Assembly: GCA_914767715.1 (NCBI GenBank)
Contig: OU612065.1
Coordinates: forward strand, 310,001-374,000
DNA: 64,000 bases
Direction of reading: 5' to 3'
DNA from: Membranipora membranacea
Taxonomy: Eukaryota > Bryozoa > Gymnolaemata > Cheilostomatida > Membraniporidae
The notes under the pieces were generated by a model. That model had not been told where the DNA came from, did no database searches, and saw only the letters and a program-made list of their open reading frames with translations. This document shows positions 1 through 22,600 of this stretch, piece after piece. The translations under genes were made by a program, and so were the position numbers. The number at the start of each line of letters is the position of its first letter. Position 1 is the stretch's first letter.

Positions 1-439
1 TGAGATTTCCGTTCCATGAGAAGAATTTAATTCAGTGGATGTAATATCTGCCTCTTGTACTCTTCTGTCTATGAATGATTCTGTATTCATGAATGTAGAG
101 TTGATGCATATTGCAACAGCATCGTTAGCGTTAGTACATAAAGCTGACAGATCATGTAATTGAATTAATTCTGCTCTCATCGCATGAATGGAACAATTGG
201 CTGGCTGCCTCTTTTTCCCTTTATTGTGCAATGTACTCTAAGCATTTGTCAAAGACAAAGTCAAATTCAGTGATAAGGGATCACGTGTCATGCTTCAGTT
301 CCAATGTACTTTTACCATCTCAACAATTACAGTAAGCCATTATGGCTCAAATCATTTAAATCCAGCCATGATTGTCTGTTGATGTAGCGCACCCGTTTTT
401 TCCGATTGACATCAATACTATGACGGGTTTTTTTCGTAG
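1..439. other. Intron sequence upstream of first visible SAXO-like exon
   Basis: All frames are broken by stops and no further Mn-module exon could be recognised. It is read as intron of the SAXO-like gene, ending in the T-rich acceptor at about 425-439. Confidence 0.4.
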
Positions 440-1656
440 CATGATTTCCCTCAAGGCCTGAAGTTTGGTGACCGGGCTGATTATCAGCCCCACTTATCTA
501 CTCTGAAGCTTGGAAAAGAAAATGTTGAATTATCGACCAACTATAAAGATGACTTCACGTTCAAAGCACAGGGTAAGCCGAAATCTTACGCGCCACTGCC
601 TACATTCATCAGGCCTGGTGTTAAGATGGACAGCTCCACAGAGGCTACAGATCAGTTCAAAGGTTGGTAAAGTCCAGCAGCGTTACACACTACTGTATAC
701 ACTACTGTATACACTACTGTATACACTACTGTATACACTACTGTATACACTACTGTATACACTACTGTATACACTACTGTATACACTACTGTATACACTA
801 CTGTATACACTACTGTATACACTACTGTATACACTACTGTATACACTACTGTATACACTACTGTATACACTACTGTATACACTACTGTATACACTACTGT
901 ATACACTACTGTATACACTACTGTATACACTACTGTATACACTACTGTATACACTACTGTATACACTACTGTATACACTACTGTATACACTACTGTATAC
1001 ACTACTACACTATCCTCATACCGCCCAATCAATGATTTGGGATCCAGCCCTTCACTGTTTGAATCTTTTCCTAATTATCCCAGGCTGTTTGCTTATGATA
1101 AAGGGTGTAATGACACATTAGAAAACCTAAAATATCAAACCGGACCCATCGGCAATAACAAACATTTCAATTGTTCCACTGATCATTCTAACCACAGTGT
1201 GAATGATGAGCTTGAAAGATGAATAAACTATGTATGGAACGAGTACGGTGGTGTGTCCTCGTCGCTATTAGTGGCATTCCATTCATCAACCATTATCATT
1301 GTAAGTGGTTGATTAATGGAATGCCACTAATGGCGTCTAAGACGTAAATTGAAGCCTAGTAGACTTAATTTCATTGTCAGCCAGATTAATTGTCTATTCA
1401 GACACAGAACTCATTGTGACATTTCTGTTACACCACAGGTCAGTTTCAGCTTCCTCCCGCAAGTTTTCGTCCGAGATACGAGATCGACCCGGGCAGACCA
1501 CCTATGGACCTGAGCACAAACTACAGCGACTCCTTCAGACTGTTCAGATTCGTGAACGCTACACCTGATAGAACTCAGAGTGAGCAGCTGCCAAGAATGA
1601 CATCACGACAAAACAGCCAACAGCAACGCAGGATGTCTGGTCAGCACAACATGTGA
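440..1656 (+). CDS. SAXO/FAM154-like microtubule stabiliser, 3' part (two exons)
   Basis: Two exons are read: 440..662 and 1439..1656 (TGA stop at 1654-1656). The first follows a T-rich acceptor ending TAG at 437-439. They join in phase 1 (exon ends with G, next starts GT). The translation has repeated short modules of the type STNYKDDF, KMDSSTEATDQF and MDLSTNYSDSF, separated by proline-rich KPKSYAPLPTFIRP and RPRYEIDPGRPP stretches. That is the pattern of the Mn modules of SAXO/FAM154 (MAP6-related) proteins, which bind and stabilise microtubules of cilia and centrioles. The 5' exons lie left of the window. The donor at 663 (GTTGGT) is weak; a better GTAAAG at 667 would give the wrong phase for this acceptor, so an unseen small exon cannot be excluded. 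The last exon ends in a Q/R-rich tail. The family call is inference from motif spacing. Confidence 0.6.
688..1007. repeat. 12-bp minisatellite (TACTGTATACAC)n
   Basis: About 26 nearly identical 12-bp units fill the intron of the SAXO-like gene, starting some 25 bp after the donor. Because 12 is a multiple of 3, the array stays open in several frames on both strands, giving spurious repetitive peptides (YTLL and TVVY repeats). The unit contains the palindrome GTATAC. Confidence 0.95.
1268..1330. repeat. Short inverted repeat (25-bp arms)
   Basis: Arms 1268-1292 and 1306-1330 are reverse complements with one mismatch, separated by 13 bp. The arm begins TTAGTGGCATTCCATT. It lies in the SAXO-like intron and could be a tiny palindromic MITE or a hairpin. 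Confidence 0.8.
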
Positions 1657-2018
1657 TCCTCCGATACTCCGATACTTTGTCACTTTGGTGAACGGAGGAG
1701 AGACTTTGTCAGTTAACTGTACATATCTATGGCTAGCACCACTGAATGTATTAACACAATATTGTGGTCCATCACATTTTTTACGTGTTTAAGGTAATCA
1801 GACCGAAATCTTCCTACATCACACCTCCACATTTGATTTCATATTATTGATTTATTGTATTATGCCATTCATACCATTTTTTTCTCTTTTATTCTTTTCT
1901 ATTGAATTATGTAATGCATAGTTTTGTATCGATGCATCAAGTACAATTAAACCAACACTCTGGCTCTGAACTCATGGGTGGTCTACTGAAACAGTGCATT
2001 TTTGTTCTTGTGTAAATA

Positions 2019-2049
<31 letters not shown>

Positions 2050-2409
2050 CTATAAATCTAATTTATTAGTACCGAGTATGTGACTGATATGATAATACAA
2101 TAATGTGACCTTTGTGTCACACAAAACACTTCGGCTCATTACTGATTACATTATTAACAAGAGATAGACCACAGATTCAGGATATGATACTGACACAGTG
2201 TAATATAAGGCTTTATCCGTGCTCTTTGCCTGTTGCCGTCGACAACAGTTGTACTATAGGAGCACTGCAAGCTAAAGAATGTGTGCTGAACTATATTGTG
2301 GGCGGAGCTGATAAGACTACTGCTTAGTGCAAATGCACTGGAGTGCACCTAGACTGCACTCCAATAAAGATAGATAGTGTGAACAAGTATTTAAGAGGAT
2401 ACAGCCGAC
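1657..2409. other. 3' UTR and short intergenic gap before P450
   Basis: This holds the SAXO-like 3' UTR, a (TA)n microsatellite at 2022-2050 and the presumed P450 promoter. A GGGCGGAGC GC-box-like motif lies near 2300 and a stem-loop (TGGAGTGCA paired with TGCACTCCA) at about 2338-2362. No gene is seen. The genes are head-to-tail with only about 390 bp between the poly(A) signal and the P450 start codon. Confidence 0.5.
2015..2020 (+). terminator. Poly(A) signal AATAAA of the SAXO-like gene
   Basis: A canonical AATAAA lies about 360 bp after the SAXO-like stop codon, immediately before a (TA)n run at 2022-2050. It is the best candidate for the 3' end of that transcript. Confidence 0.6.
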
Positions 2410-13690
<11,281 letters not shown>

Positions 13691-13795
13691 ACCCTCATCA
13701 TCACGCCACTGTGGAAACTTACGTCATCTTCACTCATAGACCAACATATGGTCAGCCCAGGCAACAGTTACCGGGACCAACATCAAGTCTTTGAA

Positions 13796-13801
13796 AATAA
13801 A
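13796..13801 (+). terminator. Poly(A) signal AATAAA of the P450 gene
   Basis: A canonical hexamer about 105 bp after the P450 stop codon (TAG at 13688-13690). Confidence 0.75.
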
Positions 13802-15298
13802 TATTTAAAATTACCCATACAGAATACTTTTATACACTTATATTTTCAACATTTTATTACAATTACACTCCACACAATTCAAATGCCTGAAGACTCCCAA
13901 AATTTGGTCCTTATTTAGCAGAGTCTGAGTGCGTCGAGTTGGCTGAACAGAGCGTGTCTGAGTTAACGGGATTTCTGAATTATTTAAGTCTTAGTTATGA
14001 GATCGAGTACACAGTATAATTCTCATGTGAATCCTGATTGATGTCAGCTGCCGTGACATACGAGAGGTTACTCTTCTGGTATCATGCTTTATTAGGCAGC
14101 ACTTAAACTCCTGTCTTTTCACAGCAAATGAAACAACTATACTATACCTGGTACAGAAAAATAATATTTAGAGGATATATATTTAGAGGAACATCACACA
14201 CATACTCGTGTATTTTATCTACTATACTGCTAACTGTAAATCACATCGTGTTATGCTGCGACCTCAGTTAAAGCTTGTCATCTTTATATGCAATTGTTAT
14301 GCATTTTTTTAGACCCTAAGTGATGCCTAAGATTATTAATGAATTAGCTCCTGATAATAAAATCTCATAAAACTATATTGAATATGAAATATTTTAGTGT
14401 TACTAAAATCTTCATCAAGGTAACACAGTATGTCAGCTGGATAATGGGGTCTATATAACTGCAATTGTGTGGGACGGAGAGTGGAGTGTATGCTGTGTAT
14501 GTCCCAAACTTCCTGGTGTAAGAGAGGGCCATGTATGAGAGCGAGGGAGCAGTGCCAACGTTAGGAGACAGAGTTCTTATCATACACACCACATCAATAT
14601 GCTTATCTTATACTGAAATCAACCATAGAGGTGGCCTACACAATCACCGTCACCATCGCCAAGCATCAGCCAGCGTCGGCCAGCATAGTCTTATTAATCT
14701 GTACAGCAATCATCTCCCTCTTGTTGGCTATCTCTTCACTTGGTGTTCGTTATAAATACAAGCCAACTTGCTAAACAGGAGACGCTGGCTATCACCGATA
14801 TGAACACATTACCATATACAACTATGATTGATGGTCGCGAGTTTGTAAAGACCTAACAGATTATCATTGTTAGCCATGATGATTGATGGTTCTCGATATT
14901 CCCTGCTTCCAATTAAGATGCGAAAATAAGCAAACGACCAATCACAAGCCTCCTCGTACAGCCAGATACCAACCATCTGTGTGAGAGTCTGCAGGACAGA
15001 TAGAGGAGAGAGCTGTATTATGTGTTTTATGGGTGTGGTTGTTGTGACCATCCACCGATGTATAAAATGAAAAACCTTCACAAAAGGATAGCACTTAAAC
15101 ATTGACTGTCAATCTTTGGGGACATCAAATAATTCATCTCCTATACACACATACAAAGACGATAAATTGAGTTGATATATTATCCATAGTGGTGATTTAT
15201 CTTCTGCATTGAGGATATATACTACACGACAAAGACGACGACAAAGACGACAGCAGAGCACAGCGGCTCTAGTCAACAGGAATCTCTTAAACAATCAG
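13802..15298. other. Intergenic region and ETS 5' exon
   Basis: No coding exon is recognised. The right end (before 15299) is read as a non-coding first exon of the ETS gene because it ends at a strong CAG|GTAAGG donor at 15298/15299, with a matching acceptor (TTTTTATCATTCACAG) ending at 15594. The transcription start and promoter elements could not be fixed. Confidence 0.5.
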
Positions 15299-15604
15299 GT
15301 AAGGTTATAAGACGGCGGTAGATCGAGGGGATCATCAGAATCTGTCTCCTCTGAGAACTGAGATAGATAAAACTTACATAGAACAAAGTTAACTGAATAG
15401 AATAAGTTATTTACATGAAAGTGAGAAGAGAATGAGTTCAATACTTACAACTTCCTATATTCTCATTGGTTCTTTTATTCTGCTACCTGGTTTAATCTGG
15501 TAGTGTATTCACCAACTGTTGCTGTTTGTTGCACTGATGAGGTGTTTGCAGTAAATCTTGAAAAAGTTCTTATCTTTGTTTTTATCATTCACAGAATTAT
15601 AACA

Positions 15605-17860
15605 ATGGACACGGCGGGCTATCCTGCGGCATCAATAGACCAGCAGACCATATCATCGGCAGCAGCAGCGGCTCATAAACAGATCATGCATCAGCATCAG
15701 CAATTCTATCACCACGACGAGAAACTGCATCAAACAACCGTCAGCGCTACAGGTAAATAAATAATTATCTCTATCTATATCACTCAATGGTCTTAAATGT
15801 AATATCTGATAGCCCACAGCACGACAGTCAACATTTGAGGGGTGATTGACAAGATTTTCTTTTTTTCTTTTTACAGGAAGGCCAGGAAAGAGCAGTTTGG
15901 AGATGTTAAGACTATCTTGTGAACAGCTTCAAGTTAAGAGTCCCAACTCAATGCGCCATCTACAGGAACAAAAAACAGGTGGGTAGCGGCAGCGATATAA
16001 TAATAGTTTGGTGTTACTGAAAACCTTGAATAGGACCAGTCTAGACCATACAATGGTATCCTTTATATGATTATCTGGTGTTTCCAACACAACATTATCT
16101 GATATAGATTCTGACTAACACGTTAAAAAGATTACAAAAGCCCATAAATCAAATCTAAAAATAATATTTCACACGAATGTAATAAAAAGCTTTGCCAAAA
16201 GAGTAATGATCACCATCTTCATTCTGACTCGTGTACCTGATTATTTATAGGTTAGGACTTTTTTTGTTGTTGTTACCATAAGTGGTCTGTCTTGTCTGCT
16301 TGTTTCAGAAGAAAATTTTTGATGATTTATATTAATTACCAACAAAATACTCCTCTATCAAAATCATAAACCTTCTATATCTTATCTTTTAGTGGAGACA
16401 ATTACAAGTGCTTATGACAAGATGTCAGAGATAGACGCCTTCAATATTCTCAAGAAAAAGATCCTCAAAGGTGAGAATTTAATCCATTATGTCCATATCA
16501 GGAAATTCCTGCGTCCTGCGTATCACTTAATAACCTGTCACAGTAACTGGTAGAGATGACATGAGCTAGCACTGCCAGCTGGCAGCACACACTGCAGGGC
16601 TGGGTTTCCTCTCTCAGATACGCCTTTGATGATAAGACAATTGATCCATTTATATAAGCGCGGTGTACACATGGATAGATTAAGTTGCCCATATAATCTC
16701 ACAAACTTACACCCTGGTTATTTTAAATTGTAGACACAACTCACTGTCACCTGTGGATGTTCTTATTCGATATCCTGCTTGACTCTAACAAATCAAACAT
16801 CGCTACATGGGAGGATCAGAAGGGAATGTTCCGTATCCGTGACCCAACTAAACTCGCTGATATGTGGGGAGAGAAACGCAACAGAACTAACATGACATAT
16901 GAGAAGCTATCACGATCACTGCGACATTACTACGAGAAGAAAATTCTACGCAAAGTGCCAAAAAGAAAATACACATACAAGTTCAACTCTAGAGAGATCC
17001 TCAAATCTTACGAGGTGCAGCCTTTCTATCGACGCTCTACAAGTAACAGTCAAGCTCAGAGGAACGCAGTGCAAGCAGCAGCTGCAGCAGCAGCAGCCGC
17101 TCAGCAGGCCAATCAAGCACAGATTGCAGCAGCATACCAGACAAGTCCAGCAACCAGCGGACAGTGCAGTCCCTACACTCCAAGTCCTTCTTATCAACAC
17201 CACAGCGCTGGTTTCAACTGGAACCATGTGCCAGCCTTCCCACACGCCTGGCCAATGATGGAGGCTCCACAGCTCACCCATGCTCAGCATTATCAGATGG
17301 CACCCCCTCAGTCAGCAGCAGCTTTAGTCGGTAAGCAGTGGCATCAGCAGATCCCACCAATGTACCATCAGGTACGAGCAGCAGAGCAGCATCTCGCACA
17401 GGCAGCCATGAATATACAGCCTAGTGTCCCTCAGTATCACCACATGACATCAGGAGCAGGAGGAGCAGGAGGAGCTGTGACCGTACCGACTAGTCAGTCA
17501 TCTTATGATGAGAGTAGGTCCGCTGGTTACATGGCTGAGATGCAGACATCAAGCAGTCCAGCAGGCTCTGTACATGACGAGAAACCAAATCTAGATCTGA
17601 TCATAGAAAATTTTAATAACAAGTCTAAACAATCTCAGTCCCTACCCACCATCACCCCACCAAGCCCTACATTCGCAGCGTCCAATGCACTGTTCAACCA
17701 GAATAACTCCAACTCTAACCAGATGAGATGCAGAGCCAACTCTGTGAATAGTTATGAGAGCTGCAGTGGAAGCCCTGACAGTGGTAGTCCTGAGAGCATG
17801 TATAGTAATGATGCCATGTTTAATGATATCATGGAGAGTTTAGTTATGGAAGCTTTCTAA
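15605..17860 (+). CDS. ETS-domain transcription factor
   Basis: Coding exons: 15605..15752, 15877..15978, 16393..16470, 16734..17860, all joined in phase 1; total 484 aa. The ETS DNA-binding domain spans about residues 115-193, from HLWMFLFDILLDS to KRKYTYKF. It has the three conserved tryptophans (117, 135, 154) and the recognition helix YEKLSRSLRHYY, with the two base-contacting arginines at 170 and 173. The N-terminus has Ala-, His- and Gln-rich stretches; the C-terminal 290 residues are low-complexity (poly-Ala/Gln, Pro, Ser, Asn) as in many activation or repression regions. No Pointed (PNT) domain is visible. RTNMTYEK and RHYY recall TEL/Yan (ETV6-type) proteins while KYTYKFN recalls ERF/ETV3; the subfamily is unresolved. 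Nuclear GGAA-binding regulator by family knowledge. Confidence 0.93.
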
Positions 17861-18110
17861 TAACATATTATATATAATATTATATAAACATATTGTACAC
17901 ATGTATCCTTGTTGATGTTTTATCATTTTCATTAATCTTTATTATATTATTATTTAATTTTAATTGTTTAATTTTTATTGTCATAGTTTTAATCCACATA
18001 TTATAATGATAACTATCAGAACTGTTGTTTTGTTGTCTATTGTTTTTGTTCACTTGTTTTGCCAAATTATTTATTACAACTGTTGAAGATTCAGAATTAT
18101 TTTTTTAGTA

Positions 18111-18116
18111 AATAAA
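18111..18116 (+). terminator. Poly(A) signal AATAAA of the ETS gene
   Basis: About 250 bp after the ETS stop codon, in a very AT-rich 3' UTR. Confidence 0.65.
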
Positions 18117-18696
18117 GTTAATTAAAGTCCAGAAATTTGATAATTTGATTTAAAGCGCTATAAAAAATCACATACATTAATCATAAAATAGCACAAAACT
18201 ATTGATGGTTCAATGATTAATGGCAGATGCAAAACAAATGAAGTTGACTTAATTGAGGAGTTGAGTTTATTGAGTTTATTGGAGAGGGTGGTAGAGGGCA
18301 GTAGATTAGCTCATCAGATGTACAGCATCCATAAATCAGTAGCTCATTATGATGATTGAGTACCGGATATGTGACAACATTTATATCAGTCACTAATCCA
18401 GCAGAGGCAGCAGAGGCTGCGGCAGGGTACATGGCTCATAGGTAGATCGACATGGCGATATATCTCTCTGACTAGTAATGATCGAGCTTACTGTAACTGC
18501 TGACTCACCAAACTCATTATCTATAAAAGCGCCAACACTCAACATTTAGTTATGATTTATAAAATTTTATTTTAGAAAGCGAATGGATAATTGATTGCTT
18601 ACTACAAACTTTGCCGGATAGAGCAGAGAAATAGTCAGATACAACAATAACAATGATCTACTTATATAAATATCTCTGAGCAGACCCTACCACAGT

Positions 18697-18795
18697 CCTG
18701 TCACAGTCCTATCACAGCTCAGTCACAGTCCTGTCACAGCTCTGTCACAGTCCTGTCACAGTCCTGTCCCCGCTCTGTCACAGTCCTGTCACAGC
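18697..18795. repeat. Short CACAGTCCTGT/CACAGCTCTGT tandem repeat
   Basis: About eight degenerate units of roughly 12 bp in the ETS-NOMO intergenic region. Confidence 0.8.
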
Positions 18796-19556
18796 ACAGT
18801 TCTCATGTTTACATAAGTGAAAATACTTCTCATCGATTGTTAAACCAACAGATCCGTTTATATAATACAGACATATACTTTATATCATAATTATATTCTT
18901 ACTCTGTCTGACAAAACACATAAAAACATAATTTATAGGCTCACATAAATCAGCATATGTTTGACTGATTCTCGAATGTTTCTCGAATGTTTCTCGAATG
19001 TTTCATGCTCACAGCCCAGCCGGCTGCTTCTCAGCTCAAACATGTAAACCAAGAACATTTCATTTCCTTCTTCCCTGATACCAATCCTAATTGCTTTTCT
19101 GATAACTTCTAATTGGAACAAATAAAAGAAGTTCCTGGCCCATGATACGAGAATATTTTAAATAACACTTTTAATTGCCTATATTAATCTGATAACAAGA
19201 CTCTGTCTTTCTTAATTATATCAATAAAGTCTAAGTGTGTAGTAGATATGGAGGAATGTCTCGCCTGCTCAGATCGACATAACCATAAAACCATGGCAGA
19301 GCTCTCAAGCTCATCATGATCAGAAGAAGTAAAACAAGAACAACACTCTGCTCAGCTCAGCTCAGCTAGTGACTCTCCACTCCATCTGCTCAGCGTAAAT
19401 CTCTACACTAATCACTCTCATGTACAAAGAGAACATAAAATAAAGTAGATAAAGAGGGCGATGGGTGAATGGTGTATGAGATTTGATGACGCCTTCACAT
19501 GGTGCTGTTACTGAGATGATGTTGTTACTGATGTTACTGAGATGACTGATATGTAC

Positions 19557-19652
19557 CTTGTGTTTATTGAAGACAGCCAGTGTTGTCAGGATGACGAGGA
19601 TAAGAGCCAGAATACTACTCTCTTTTACTTCATACTCCATATCTGTTCTCAA
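19557..19652 (-). CDS. NOMO: NOMO exon 26: transmembrane helix
   Basis: It encodes 32 residues with a hydrophobic helix (SSILALILVILTTLAVF) followed by NKHK, equivalent to the YIALPLTLLVLLAGYNHDK membrane anchor of human NOMO. A GTACAT donor follows in phase 0. The downstream tail exon was not identified. Confidence 0.88.
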
Positions 19653-22600
19653 CTACAATACAGCAATAATACAATACAATACAATACAATACAATATAAC
19701 TAGATGTGTATACAAGGTGCATACTATGTGTATACAAGGTGCACACCATGTGTATACTAGGTTAAGGCTGAAAGTATACTAGATGCATAACTGTCAAATA
19801 AAAAATAGCACGTGAGTGCAGAGTATGAGTAGGTAAATTGGTTCTGCCCATTTTGGCAATACGAAAGCCATATGTCATCTTAGGAGGTCATTTACTTCAC
19901 ATCATTCATCCTCCAAACATTAAACATATTGATGTATCCAAATGTCATCATTTCAAGAAAAGCTACTATAATCACTACCAGGTATACTGGGGGAGGTATG
20001 TGTCAGATAGAGAGAATATTAGAGCGCTCTGAGAGCTCAGAGAGCTCAGAGAGCGTAGTGTCTAAATATAGCAGCACCTAAATCGCTGCCTCTATAGAGT
20101 ATATATATCATACAACAAACACATCAAACAATATGTGAATGAAAGCAAACTCAGAGGAAACATTTTCGCCCATTATAAACTTCCATTTTGTAATACACAA
20201 TAAGTCTCCGTCGTCTTGGATAATTGTGGATAAAAAAAACAGTACAACGCAATATCTAGCAAAATGAAAAATAATAATCACAGAACATTCTCATACACCA
20301 GTCACATACACGAGAGGCATCCTGTGTACGCGTGTATGCGTGTACATGTGTATGATCTTACCTGAGTGTGAAACTTTAGATTAATGGCTCGGCTTGGCTG
20401 ATCGGCTGAGAAGAGCACCTCATCAGAAGAAGAGTAATCATAAAGCTTCTTAGAGAGAGAAGTCTCCAAAAATAATCTGTAACCCTGTAACAATATAAAG
20501 GCGCATTTATATACAGAGCATTATATACAGACACATACGTAAACGTAACAAAATAACTCGACTCGATTAAACGCAATGGTATACAAGTGTCCAACATTGT
20601 TTGTTTTATAAAATGCCTTTTTAGCTGGAGGAGACAAATTATCCCCAATGGAGGCGACGGGGATGGAGGCGGACCGCATGCGCTCAGTACTGCTGAGTCA
20701 ACAGACTTTTTTCACACCAATATCACAAATATCTGCAGGTTATTTATATCAGCAGGTTATTAATCTTCTTTGTTGATGGGCCTTTTTCTCCTTTATCTCA
20801 CATAAAGAACCATTAAATGAAATCGAATCTTCTGAGAATATGAAAACATTGAAAGCTGGCCGTATCCCAAATGGAGAGCCAACTCTCACTTGAGATAGAG
20901 TTTCCTGTATCCATCACTTATATTACATAACTAAGATGAAACGAAGCCTGGATAATCAATCACATGGTGAAGGTAGCTGATAATCAGCTGATAATGTCTC
21001 CTCCTAAGTCTCCTAGTAAGTCTCAGAATTCTATTTATAATTTGGCGATTTATGGCCAGTTGAGGAATGATTAAGCAGGTTTTTTTCTCAATTATTTTCG
21101 TTGATCAGGATGAGGTTAAATTTGTTCATATTTTACCTAACAGTGAATTATATTCCTACATTACTCCAATTCTGGGGCAGAGGCATGGCTGATTCCTGAG
21201 TGCAGAGCCTAACATAATATTTGTAAAAATCCAGTTAAATTAAATCAAATCAAAGCTGACATGGCTCGACAGTTCTCTGGACGTAACAGCGGGCAGGTTA
21301 AGAGACGGAGATGATACTGTCACACCTGTTAATAGGCGGGATGGCTGAGGGGAAGGGGGGTTTTCTGAGGAGGGGGGGGGTTGCCAGTTTTTGCCCTGAT
21401 TTTAGGCTAGTGTCTCCCTTCAGCCTTCAGGTACTGACCACCAAAAAACTGCACAAGCGCAAGAAATTACCTGTAGTATAAACATGTCAAAATACTCATC
21501 AACCACTTATTTATCTCGAGAACTATCCACCAAAAACTGTGAACTCAATGTAATAAATTACACAATGGTAGGTCAACTCAAAATATGATGCAAAATTTAT
21601 ATTACAGATTAAATTTGACACGTTGGACGTTGCGTTATTATTATGTTATCACAGGTAATGAGACTCGCTGCATACTGAGACTGCATACTGTAATCCACTC
21701 TAAATAACATATTATGTGTTTCATCCTAATTTATGTACCACTAAATGGAAGCAGAAAGCTTGAAGAAGAAATGAGTGAGACAGGTGTAGACATTTAGTAT
21801 GGATTACTGGGCTTACAGTTTCTTACCATTATTAACAGATATGTTATATTGTGTATAGCACACATTAGTGATAAAAATGATAACCGAGCAGTATTTTCAT
21901 TACCTGATTATCTTTTGGTAGACCAGTTATAAACACAACTTTACTATTTCCTGGTGAGATGGACTGTATGGGTACTGAGGAGCCTTCCTTGGTTAATATC
22001 ACCTGTAAAGATGACATCGCCAAATAAAACATGGCATCATGTGTGAAATGGCGGCTGAGTAAGGCACATAACATAATAAGTACTGGCCGAGTAAGGCACA
22101 GTAACATCACAGATGTCTTGCTGATTTACTGTTATTGCTTGTGCGCCAGACCTGCCTCTCTGAGGAGCCTAATAGAGCGTACTACTGATACACCCGGTAC
22201 AGCTGGAATACCCGGTACACCCGGTACAGCTGGAATACCCGGTACAGTTGGCCTAGCTGTACGAGGATATCATACCTTGAGTGTGGACAGATATTCTGTT
22301 TGTGTATCTATAAACACAGTGAGATCAGACTGTGTGGAACTCTCCATTAGAATAAAACTGCCCACATCCATATCCTCTCTGTCCATCTGACAAAACAATA
22401 AAGTAGTGATATAAGTAGCAGTGATATAATCAACAAGACATCAGGACTATGACGACGAGGTAACCACCACCGACAAGGTAACCACCACCGACAAGGTAAC
22501 CACCACCGACGAGCTAACCGCCGATAAGGCTCTAACGACGAGGTGACCAGGTAGTGCAGTCATATCGTGCTTCTGGTATTTCCTTAAAGGAAACTTTCTA

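Larger units (their letters stand above)
17861..19556. other. Convergent 3' region between ETS and NOMO
   Basis: It contains the ETS 3' UTR and, unassigned, the last exon and 3' UTR of NOMO on the minus strand. Minus-strand AATAAA candidates lie at about 18266-18281. Small tandem repeats are at 18697-18795 (CAGTCCTGTCA type) and 18972-19002 (TCTCGAATGTT, three copies). One possible NOMO terminal acceptor (TGTTTTGTCAG, minus strand, around 18910) would add only two residues before a stop; this is unproven. Confidence 0.5.

Noticed and set aside
510-1121. 203-codon open frame with YTLL repeats
   Set aside because: It is a stop-free reading of the 12-bp minisatellite in the wrong frame; the real SAXO-like exon uses another frame and ends at 662.
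16946-17290. Open frames overlapping the ETS exon in other frames
   Set aside because: Shadows of the Ala/Gln-rich ETS coding exon.
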